From: Magnetospirillum sp.
Lineage (GTDB): Bacteria; Pseudomonadota; Alphaproteobacteria; Rhodospirillales; Magnetospirillaceae
Assembly (NCBI GenBank): GCA_020217035.1
Contig: JAIWOG010000050.1
Location: forward strand, 1-18,800
Length of the DNA stretch: 18,800 nucleotides
Reading direction: 5' to 3'
Shown here in pieces: positions 9,309 through 15,652 of this stretch; the stretch's first letter is position 1, and the number at the start of each line of letters is the position of its first letter. The notes beneath the pieces were generated by a model that did no database searches, was not told the origin of the DNA, and saw only the letters and a program-made list of their open reading frames with translations. A program made the translations under genes and the position numbers.

Positions 9309-10613
9309 ATGGTCGATGCCGTCCTGCAGCGTCTGTCGCAACTGCATCCCAAGGTCATCGACCTGTCCTTGGACCGGGTGCTGACGCTGCTGGACAAGCT
9401 GGGCCATCCGCAGAACCGTTTGCCGCCGGTGGTCCATGTGGCCGGCACCAACGGCAAGGGCTCGACGGTGGCGTTCCTGCGGGCCTTCGCCGAGGCGGCG
9501 GGACTGCGCACCCATGTCTACACCTCGCCGCATCTGGTGCGCTTCGCCGAACGCATCCGGGTGGGCGGACAGATCATCAACGATGACGCGCTGCTGGCGC
9601 TGTTGGAAGAGATCGAGGCGGTCAACGCTGGCGATCCCATCACCTTCTTCGAGATCACCACGGCCGCCGCCTTCCTGGCGTTTTCCCGCAACCCGGCCGA
9701 TCTGGTGATCCTGGAAACCGGCCTGGGCGGGCGGCTGGACGCCACCAACGTGGTCGAACGTCCGGCGCTGACCATGTTGACCCCCATCGCCATGGACCAT
9801 GAAAGCTTCCTGGGCGGCCGTATCGAGGCCATCGCGGCGGAAAAAGCCGGCATCATGAAGCGTGGCATCGCCTGTGTCGTCGCCGACCAAAGCCGCAAGG
9901 TGACCAAGGTGCTGGAAGCCCGGTCGTTGGAAATGGGCGTGCCCTTGATCAAGGAAGGCAAGGATTTCTTCGTCCGTGCCACAACCGACGGCGGCGTGCT
10001 GTACAAGGGCGTGGGGTTGGAACTGACCCTGCCGGCGCCGTCACTGGCCGGCGCCTTCCAGATGCGCAACGCCGGCATGGCCCTGGCCGCCATGGAACGC
10101 CTGACCCGGGGCGAAAAGCCGCCGGTCCTGCCGGAAATCGCCCCGGCGGCCTTTGCGCTTGGCATGAAAAGCGCCCAATGGCCGGCGCGGTTGCAGCGTT
10201 TGACCCAAGGACCGTTGGTCGACCTGCTGCCCGATGGCTGGGAGCTTTACCTGGACGGCGGCCACAATCCGCATGCCGCCGAAGCCATCGCCCGCCATGC
10301 CCGGTCGTGGCGCGACAAGCCGCTGATGGGGATTTTCGGCATCCTGGCCAACAAGGACGTGGATGGGTACATGGAGCACATGGCCACCCGCTTCCACACA
10401 TTGCGCACGGTGGCCATTCCCGGTGAAAGCGCCACCTTGTCGGCGGAAGACGCGGCGGCCTCGGCCGCCCAGCATTTCTGCATGGATGCCAAGCCGGCGC
10501 ATAGTGTCGAGGACGCCCTGCGCCAATTGGTCGCGCTCGGTCCGCAGCCGGCCAGGGTGTTGATTTGCGGCTCTTTGTACCTAGCTGGGTTCGTATTGGC
10601 CGACCATCACTGA
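9309..10613 (+). CDS. folC: Bifunctional dihydrofolate synthase / folylpolyglutamate synthase
   Basis: A 434-residue Mur-ligase-family enzyme that adds glutamate to dihydropteroate and then to folates, using ATP. Motifs are the P-loop GTNGKGST (46-53), the TSPHL folate-site motif (72-76), MDHESFLGG, EKAGIMK (carbamylated-lysine region) and DGGHNPHAA of the C-terminal ligase domain. It starts one base after the accD stop codon, with AAGGAT (spanning the end of accD) as ribosome site, so it is almost certainly co-transcribed and perhaps coupled to accD. Length is normal for the family. Confidence 0.97.
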   Translation: MVDAVLQRLSQLHPKVIDLSLDRVLTLLDKLGHPQNRLPPVVHVAGTNGKGSTVAFLRAFAEAAGLRTHVYTSPHLVRFAERIRVGGQIINDDALLALLEEIEAVNAGDPITFFEITTAAAFLAFSRNPADLVILETGLGGRLDATNVVERPALTMLTPIAMDHESFLGGRIEAIAAEKAGIMKRGIACVVADQSRKVTKVLEARSLEMGVPLIKEGKDFFVRATTDGGVLYKGVGLELTLPAPSLAGAFQMRNAGMALAAMERLTRGEKPPVLPEIAPAAFALGMKSAQWPARLQRLTQGPLVDLLPDGWELYLDGGHNPHAAEAIARHARSWRDKPLMGIFGILANKDVDGYMEHMATRFHTLRTVAIPGESATLSAEDAAASAAQHFCMDAKPAHSVEDALRQLVALGPQPARVLICGSLYLAGFVLADHH

Positions 10614-10625
10614 ACGGGACCGATC

Positions 10626-10823
10626 ATGCGTCTTTTCCTGGCGATCTTCCTGCCCTGGTTGCAGTTCTTCACCATCGGCCGCCCCTTCGCCGGCATCATC
10701 TGCCTGCTGCTTCAGATCACCCTGATCGGCTGGCTGCCGGCGGCCATCTGGTCGGTCTATGCTTTGTCGCAGTACAAGACCGACGAAAAGATCCGCCAGG
10801 CCATGGGCGGCGGCGGGGCCTAA
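10626..10823 (+). CDS. YqaE/Pmp3-family small membrane protein
   Basis: A 65-residue hydrophobic protein with two membrane segments (about 2-19 and 21-45) joined by a short turn, then a polar tail (YKTDEKIRQAM) and Gly-rich end. The pattern FLAIFLPWLQFF...GWLPAAIWSVYAL resembles the YqaE/Pmp3 proteolipids, known in yeast and plants for membrane-potential and salt-stress effects; their bacterial role is poorly defined. The usual double-proline LPP is LPW here, so it is a divergent member. ACGGGA (10614-10619) lies 6 bases before the ATG, and the gene begins 12 bases after folC, suggesting it is the last gene of the trpB-folC operon. Its stop TAA overlaps the stop of the convergent methyltransferase gene. 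Confidence 0.82.
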   Translation: MRLFLAIFLPWLQFFTIGRPFAGIICLLLQITLIGWLPAAIWSVYALSQYKTDEKIRQAMGGGGA

Positions 10824-10832
10824 CCCCGCCGC
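10810..10832. terminator. Shared hairpin at the convergent 3' ends
   Basis: A perfect 9-bp GC stem (10810-10818 with 10824-10832) with a 5-base loop containing both stop codons: TAA of the YqaE-like gene (10821-10823) and, on the other strand, TAG of the methyltransferase gene (10820-10822). There is no T run on either side, so it may slow or stabilise 3' ends more than act as a classical terminator. Confidence 0.5.
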
Positions 10833-12145
10833 AGCACCGCCAACGCTTCCAGGTGGGGGGAATAGGGGAACTGGTCGATGGGGGTGACCGTCTCGACCCG
10901 ATAGCCCGCCTTGACCAGGATGGCCAGGTCACGGGCCAGGGTGGCGGGGTTGCATGACACCGCCACCACCACGGCTGGACCGGCCTCGGCCAGTTGTTCG
11001 GCCTGGGCTTGGGCGCCGGCACGCGGCGGGTCGAAGACCACCGCTTGGTATTTCTTCAATTCATGGGCCAGAAGCGGGCGGCGGGCCAAGTCGCGCACCT
11101 CGGTGGTCAGCTTCAACCCCGCTTGGTTGGCGGCGGCTTCCAGCACCCGGATCGGGGCTTCGTCGCCTTCCACCGCGTGGACGTGGGCACCGCTGCGGGT
11201 CAGCGGCAGGCTGAAAGAACCGCAGCCGCAATAAAGGTCGGCCACCGACTTGGCGGCGCCGACAGCCTCGGCCACCAGCTTGGCGATAGCCTGTTCGCCG
11301 CCCTGCGTCGGTTGCAGGAAATTGCCGGGGGGCGGTTCGATCGGCATTTCGGCGAAACGCACCAAGGCGGGCTTGCGCCGCGCGATGGGCTCGACGAAGC
11401 CGGAACCGGGGCGCCGCCACGACAGCCGCGCAAGGTCGGTGGCATCGGCGAAGGCGGCCAGTTTCTCGCGGTCGAACAAATCCAGCCGGGCATCCATCTC
11501 GACCAGCACGTCCAGGCCGTTTTCGGTCAAGGTGACGGTGACGTCGCCATCCTCGCCGGCCGGCACCGTCTCGGTCAGGATGGAACGCAACGGCGCCAGG
11601 AAAGCGGCGATGGGGCGTTCCAGCAACAGGCAGTCGTCCAGGTCGACGATGGTGTGGCTGGCCCGGGCGTTGTAGCCCAGATGGGTGGCGCCCTTCGACC
11701 GGTGGACGGCGAAGACGGCGCGACGGCGCGATCCTGGGGGCACCCGCAGCATGTCGCCAAAGGCGATGTCGCCCAGGCCCTGGCGGGCCAACTGGGTGAC
11801 CAGCAGGTCGCGTTTCCAGGTGGCGTAAAGGTCGTCGTCCAGATGTTGCAGCGAACAGCCGCCGCAGCGCCGGTAATGCGGACAGGGGGGGGCAACCCGG
11901 CCGCTCCCCGCTTCGGTGACCTCGACCAGGGCGGCGGCCAGGCCGTCGCCACGCTTGCCCTCGATGCGGGCGACCACCTTGTCACCGGGAAGGGTGAAGG
12001 GCACGAACACCTGGTCGTCGCCCAATCGTGCCACCCCGTCGCCGCGGGCGCCGATGGCGGTGATCTCGACCTCGACCAGACGCGGTGGCGAAGCCGGGCG
12101 GGGCTTGGCCCGACCGGGGGAACGAATGTTCTTTTTCTTGATCAT
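10820..12145 (-). CDS. TrmA/RlmD-family 23S rRNA (uracil-5-)-methyltransferase
   Basis: A 441-residue SAM-dependent RNA methyltransferase. An N-terminal TRAM RNA-binding domain (about 22-80) precedes an iron-sulfur cluster site with Cys88, Cys94, Cys97 (CPHYRRCGGC) and a fourth Cys172, as in E. coli RumA/RlmD. The Rossmann domain shows SAM motif VADLYCGCGS (301-310), FDPPRAGA (371-378), the catalytic nucleophile Cys398 in VSCNP, and the C-terminal FPYSPHLE with the likely base Glu433. The family makes m5U in 23S rRNA (U1939 for RlmD, U747 for RlmC); which site is not decidable here, so no symbol is given. The start is the ATG at 12145, which overlaps the lipoprotein stop as ATGA; a longer frame to 12490 lies inside that gene. 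It ends the Mla-type operon, where its presence is functionally unexplained. Confidence 0.93.
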   Translation of the reverse strand: MIKKKNIRSPGRAKPRPASPPRLVEVEITAIGARGDGVARLGDDQVFVPFTLPGDKVVARIEGKRGDGLAAALVEVTEAGSGRVAPPCPHYRRCGGCSLQHLDDDLYATWKRDLLVTQLARQGLGDIAFGDMLRVPPGSRRRAVFAVHRSKGATHLGYNARASHTIVDLDDCLLLERPIAAFLAPLRSILTETVPAGEDGDVTVTLTENGLDVLVEMDARLDLFDREKLAAFADATDLARLSWRRPGSGFVEPIARRKPALVRFAEMPIEPPPGNFLQPTQGGEQAIAKLVAEAVGAAKSVADLYCGCGSFSLPLTRSGAHVHAVEGDEAPIRVLEAAANQAGLKLTTEVRDLARRPLLAHELKKYQAVVFDPPRAGAQAQAEQLAEAGPAVVVAVSCNPATLARDLAILVKAGYRVETVTPIDQFPYSPHLEALAVLRRG

Positions 12146-12726
12146 GGTCTCACGGCTTGGGCCAAGTCGGCGGTGAAGGCATTCAAAATCTGGGATGTGG
12201 CCCTGGTCAGCGACTGGACCTCGGCTTCGGGGCCGGCGGCGGCCGGGGTTTCGACCTGATAGGTCTTCAGCAGCAGCAAGGTGCCGTCGCGGGCCGAAAC
12301 CACCGACAATTCCAAGGCCGCCACCGCCTTGCCGGCATGGGCGTGCATTTCGAAACGGTTCAGGCGTCCACGCAACATCCAGTCGGGCTGCACCCGGGTG
12401 TCGGGGGTGACGACGGTGGCGGCGATTCCCGATTGACGCAGCGCGTCCACCAAGGCGCCTTGCCACAGGGCGGTGGGCGGCTCGGCCCACAGGTCATAAC
12501 GATAGCGGCCCAGGGCGCCGTCGGCTTCCTGATAGGCCAGGGGGCGTTCCGACAACACGCCGTCGGTGGTCAGGCGGCCGACCTCGATCACCGCCAGGGG
12601 CGGGGTGGCGAAGGCGCGGGCGACGGGGGCGGCGTCCAGGCGGTAGAAGCGGTCCTTGGGCGGCGCTTGCTGGGCGCAGGCGGCCAGGGAGGCGGCCAGG
12701 GCGGCGGTGATCAACAGGTGTCGCAT
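12142..12726 (-). CDS. ABC-type transport auxiliary lipoprotein (PqiC-like)
   Basis: A 194-residue precursor with a lipoprotein signal: MRHLLITAALAASLAAC, lipobox LAAC with Cys17 as the lipidated residue. The mature part (FYRLDA..., VIEVGRLTTDGVLSERPLAY, then YDLWAEPPTALWQGALVDAL) fits the ABC_trans_aux/PqiC family, outer-membrane or periplasmic lipoproteins that work with MCE proteins in inter-membrane lipid transport. The residue after Cys is Ala, compatible with outer-membrane sorting. It follows mlaD by 11 bases with AAGGAA as ribosome site, and its TGA overlaps the methyltransferase ATG (12142-12145). It probably replaces the separate MlaA/MlaC parts, which are not seen here. Confidence 0.86.
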   Translation of the reverse strand: MRHLLITAALAASLAACAQQAPPKDRFYRLDAAPVARAFATPPLAVIEVGRLTTDGVLSERPLAYQEADGALGRYRYDLWAEPPTALWQGALVDALRQSGIAATVVTPDTRVQPDWMLRGRLNRFEMHAHAGKAVAALELSVVSARDGTLLLLKTYQVETPAAAGPEAEVQSLTRATSQILNAFTADLAQAVRP

Positions 12727-12737
12727 GGCATCATTCC

Positions 12738-13688
12738 TTAACGCCGTCCGGGGCCGTCCTCGGCCCCCTTGGTGCCGCCGATCAGCACGCCGGGATTGTC
12801 GCGGATCTGGCGGCTGAATTCATGCACGTTGCGGCTGGTGCCTTCAAGGTTGTAGGCGATGGAATCGATGTTGCGGGCCAGGGCCGCCAGGGTGTGGCGC
12901 AGATCCTTCATGGATTGGTCGATGGTGCCCTTGTTGCCGTCGATGGTGGCGACCACGTTGTCCAGCTTCTTCCTGGTTTCCACCAGGCCGGCGGTCAGGT
13001 CGGCGGTGTTGGCCAGGGATTGCGAGATGGCGGCGGCGTTTTCGTCGTTCAGCACCTTGCCCGAAAGCGTCCCGGTGATCCTTTGCACGTCGCTGGTGAT
13101 GCGCGGCGCCTTGGTCGCCAGGTCGGTGGAGATGGTCACCAGGTTGGCCAGCAATTCGGGGGCCTGTTTTTGCATGATGACGCCCAGCGCCTCGACCTGG
13201 GTGTTCAGCGTCGCCATCAACGGCAACAGGCCCTGGTCGTTCAGTTTGCTCACCTCGCCGGCCATGGCGTTCATGGTGGCGAAGATGTTGGCGGCGGCGC
13301 CGCCGGCGATTTCCGAGCCCGGAGGCAGCAGCTTGTCGGACGTGCCCCCCTTGATGTCCAAGGTCGGCGCCGCCAGGATGCCCGGCGCGGTGATGCGGGC
13401 GACGGAGCCTTCCGGCACCGCCCAGCCTTCGCGCACCCCCATGGTGACGCGGAACCAGGTGCGGTTGTCGCGCTGCAAGCCCTGGATGTCTTCCACCTGG
13501 CCGACGACGAAGCCTTCATAGGTGACCTTGCTGCCGTATTTGATGCCGGTGACGTTGGGGAGCGTGGTGGTGTAGACGTCGTTGTCGCCGGTCTTGCCGG
13601 TCAACAGCGCCACCGACACGACCAGGGCCGCCAACATGGCCAGGACGAAGCCGCCGACGACGACGTAGTTGGTGCGCGAATCCCTCAT
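12738..13688 (-). CDS. mlaD: MCE-domain lipid transport substrate-binding protein MlaD
   Basis: A 316-residue inner-membrane-anchored MCE protein. One N-terminal membrane helix (about 8-30, YVVVGGFVLAMLAALVV) is followed by a single MCE domain (about 38-130, with GIKYGSKVTYEGFVVGQVEDI and GILAAPTLDIKGG). A long helical, coiled-coil-like region runs to the C-terminus, ending RDNPGVLIGG, typical of longer MCE proteins. E. coli MlaD has 183 residues and one MCE domain, so the extra length is the helical tail, which may form a channel or needle toward the periplasmic lipoprotein partner. The start ATG overlaps the mlaF stop as ATGA (13685-13688). Direction of lipid transport cannot be told from sequence. 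Confidence 0.93.
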   Translation of the reverse strand: MRDSRTNYVVVGGFVLAMLAALVVSVALLTGKTGDNDVYTTTLPNVTGIKYGSKVTYEGFVVGQVEDIQGLQRDNRTWFRVTMGVREGWAVPEGSVARITAPGILAAPTLDIKGGTSDKLLPPGSEIAGGAAANIFATMNAMAGEVSKLNDQGLLPLMATLNTQVEALGVIMQKQAPELLANLVTISTDLATKAPRITSDVQRITGTLSGKVLNDENAAAISQSLANTADLTAGLVETRKKLDNVVATIDGNKGTIDQSMKDLRHTLAALARNIDSIAYNLEGTSRNVHEFSRQIRDNPGVLIGGTKGAEDGPGRR

Positions 13689-14524
13689 AACCCCGTCCTT
13701 CCCTGGGTCGGCTGGTTGGCGTGCTTTTCCTTTTCCCCCAACAGACGCCGCAAATAGGCGTCGGGATCGACCTCGGCTTCCTCGGTGCGACGGTTCAGCA
13801 GGTTCTGGATGCGTTCGTTGGGCGAGTTGCGGATGGCGTCGACGGTGTCCAGGGCCAACACCTCGCCCTTGTCCAGCACGCAGATGCGGTCGGCGATCTT
13901 GAAGGTGCTGTCCAGGTCGTGGGTGACGACGACGATGCTCATGCCCATGGCGTCGCGCAGGCGCAAGATCAGGTCGTCGATGGAAGACGCGACAACCGGG
14001 TCCAGCCCGGCGCTGGGCTCGTCGCAGAACAGCAGCTTGGGGTCCATGACGATGGCCCGCGCGAAGGCGGCACGCTTGATCATGCCGCCCGACAACTCGG
14101 CGGGCATCAGATGCTCGAACCCGGCCAACGACACCACTTCCAACTTCAGGCGGGTGACGATGCCGATGGTCATCTCGTCCAGGTCGGTATGTTCGCGCAA
14201 CGGCAGGGCGATGTTGTCGCCGACGCTCATGGACGAAAACAGGGCGCCTGACTGGAAGGCCACCCCCATGCGGGTGCGCAGATCCTGCATTTCCAAGGAC
14301 GACAGGGTGTTGATGTCCTTGCCCAGGATGCGGATGGTCCCGGATGTCGGCCGCAGCAATCCCAGAAGGTGGTTCAAAAGGGTGGTCTTGCCCGACCCCG
14401 ATCCGCCCATGATGACGAAGATTTCGCCGGGATTGACGCTGAGCGACACGTTCTTCAGCACCTGGCGGTCGCCGTAATGGGTGTCGAGGTTGATCACTTC
14501 GATGCTGGGGGGGGCGTTGCTCAT
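13685..14524 (-). CDS. mlaF: Mla-type ABC transporter ATP-binding protein MlaF
   Basis: A 279-residue ABC ATPase driving the lipid transporter at the inner face of the cytoplasmic membrane. Motifs are Walker A GGSGSGKTT (40-48), Q-loop Gln91, signature LSGGM (144-148), Walker B LLFCDEP with Asp168-Glu169, D-loop SAGLDP, and H-loop His202 in VTHDL. The signature reads LSGGM, as usual in the MlaF/Ttg2A subfamily. The start is the ATG at 14524, which overlaps the mlaE stop as ATGA (14521-14524); the open frame continues upstream to 15217 only inside mlaE. The C-terminal extension after about 240 (ERIQNLLNRRTEE...) is short, charged and probably helical, in the place where E. coli MlaF contacts its partner subunits. 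Confidence 0.96.
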   Translation of the reverse strand: MSNAPPSIEVINLDTHYGDRQVLKNVSLSVNPGEIFVIMGGSGSGKTTLLNHLLGLLRPTSGTIRILGKDINTLSSLEMQDLRTRMGVAFQSGALFSSMSVGDNIALPLREHTDLDEMTIGIVTRLKLEVVSLAGFEHLMPAELSGGMIKRAAFARAIVMDPKLLFCDEPSAGLDPVVASSIDDLILRLRDAMGMSIVVVTHDLDSTFKIADRICVLDKGEVLALDTVDAIRNSPNERIQNLLNRRTEEAEVDPDAYLRRLLGEKEKHANQPTQGRTGL

Positions 14525-15318
14525 CGCGTCACCAGGAAGACGAAGATCATGTCGGTGATGACGATGGCGGAAATGGCGTGGACCACGCTGCGGGTGGTCA
14601 TGCGTCCCACCCCTTCGGCGCCGCCCGACACCGAAGCGCCGTTGACCACGCCGACGATGGTGACCAGCACGCCGAAGATGGCGGCCTTGGCCAGACCGTG
14701 CAACAGGTCGTTCAACTTCAGGATGGAGACGACCTCGTCGGCGTAAGCCGCCAGCGAGCCTTGCAATTCGATGGCGATGTAAAGCCCGGCGGCGAACAGC
14801 CCGACCAGGTCGGCCCACAGCGTCAACAACGGCATCAGGATCATCATCGCCATCAAGGGCGGCGCCACCAGAAAGCGCACCGGGTTGATCCCCATGACCG
14901 AAAGCGCGTCGATTTCCTGGTTGATGCGCATGGTCCCCAGCCGGGCCGCCAGGGCCGAGCCGGATCGCCCGGCCACCAGGATGCCGGTGATGAGGGGCGA
15001 GAACTCGCGCACGATGGACAACGCCACCCCCAAGGTGACGCGGCTTTCGGCGCCGAAGGTCTTCAGCGTGTAGATGCCCTGGATGGCCAGCATCAGCCCG
15101 ATGGTGGTGGACAGCACGGTGATGATGGGCAGCGCCGCGATGCCGATGTCCATGGCTTGCGCCGCCACCGACGGCATGCGCACCGGCTGGCGGCGCCAGC
15201 GGCCCAAAACCAGCCAATAGACCGCCTGGCCGAACAGCGTGGCGGCGAAACCGAATTCGGCCACCCCGGCGGCCGCCTTGCGGCCCAGTCTTTCCAGCCA
15301 GTTGAGGGCATCCTTCAC
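14521..15318 (-). CDS. mlaE: Mla-type ABC transporter permease MlaE
   Basis: A 265-residue integral membrane permease (E. coli MlaE 260). Several hydrophobic segments are visible, and the family signature is clear: FGAESRVTLGVALSIVREFSPLITG, then GRSGSALAARLGTMRINQEIDAL and MGINPVRFLVAPP. The conserved Glu in NQEIDAL region is retained. The start is a GTG at 15318, which gives the normal family length; no good ATG is near. The STAS gene ends only 7 bases upstream, and the ribosome site would lie within the end of that gene, so translation is likely coupled. The next gene, mlaF, overlaps by 4 bases. Confidence 0.95.
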   Translation of the reverse strand: MKDALNWLERLGRKAAAGVAEFGFAATLFGQAVYWLVLGRWRRQPVRMPSVAAQAMDIGIAALPIITVLSTTIGLMLAIQGIYTLKTFGAESRVTLGVALSIVREFSPLITGILVAGRSGSALAARLGTMRINQEIDALSVMGINPVRFLVAPPLMAMMILMPLLTLWADLVGLFAAGLYIAIELQGSLAAYADEVVSILKLNDLLHGLAKAAIFGVLVTIVGVVNGASVSGGAEGVGRMTTRSVVHAISAIVITDMIFVFLVTR

Positions 15319-15325
15319 GCCGTCT

Positions 15326-15652
15326 TCAGGCCGACAGGCCCGCCTCCACCGTGTCGGCCAAGGCGAAGACCTTGTCCAGGCGGGCCAGTTGCAGGACCCG
15401 CATGGCCGGTTGGCTGACGGCGGCCAGGACGAACCGGGTGCCGTTCTTCCGTGCCGCCTGATAGGCTTCGACCAGCGAGGCGATGCCCGACGAATCGATG
15501 TATTCCACCGCCGTCATGTCCACCACCACCGGGCGGCGATCGAACATCAGCTCCATCAGATGCTTGCGGACACTGGGCGAGTGTTGCAGGTCGACCTCGC
15601 CGACCAGGGCCACGACCACCGCCCCATCCCGTTCACGGCTTTCGATTTTCAT
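15326..15652 (-). CDS. STAS-domain protein (anti-anti-sigma / MlaB-like)
   Basis: A 108-residue single STAS domain. The key stretch VVVDMTAVEYIDSSGIASLV carries Asp53-Ser54-Ser55-Gly56, the phosphorylation loop of SpoIIAA/RsbV-type antagonists, where a switch kinase phosphorylates a Ser. The Leu/Ile-rich strand-helix pattern and length (SpoIIAA about 117, MlaB about 97) fit either an RsbV-type antagonist or MlaB, the STAS subunit of the E. coli Mla ABC complex. Its start (ATG at 15652) overlaps the end of the upstream phosphatase gene by 20 bases, with AAAAAGGA about 9 bases before it; its stop lies 7 bases before mlaE. Position thus supports both roles. I cannot decide between them from sequence. 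Confidence 0.93.
   Translation of the reverse strand: MKIESRERDGAVVVALVGEVDLQHSPSVRKHLMELMFDRRPVVVDMTAVEYIDSSGIASLVEAYQAARKNGTRFVLAAVSQPAMRVLQLARLDKVFALADTVEAGLSA

Noticed and set aside
10994..12259. 421-codon + strand frame opposite the rRNA methyltransferase
   Set aside because: Antisense to a gene with all iron-sulfur, SAM and catalytic residues; Gly/Gln/His-rich shadow composition.
12146..12490. N-terminal extension of the methyltransferase frame
   Set aside because: This stretch lies within the lipoprotein gene in another frame and is Arg/Pro-rich without domain features. The ATG at 12145, with ATGA overlap, gives the normal family N-terminus.
14525..15217. N-terminal extension of the mlaF frame
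   Set aside because: It lies inside mlaE in another frame; the ATG at 14524 starts directly before the ABC ATPase domain.
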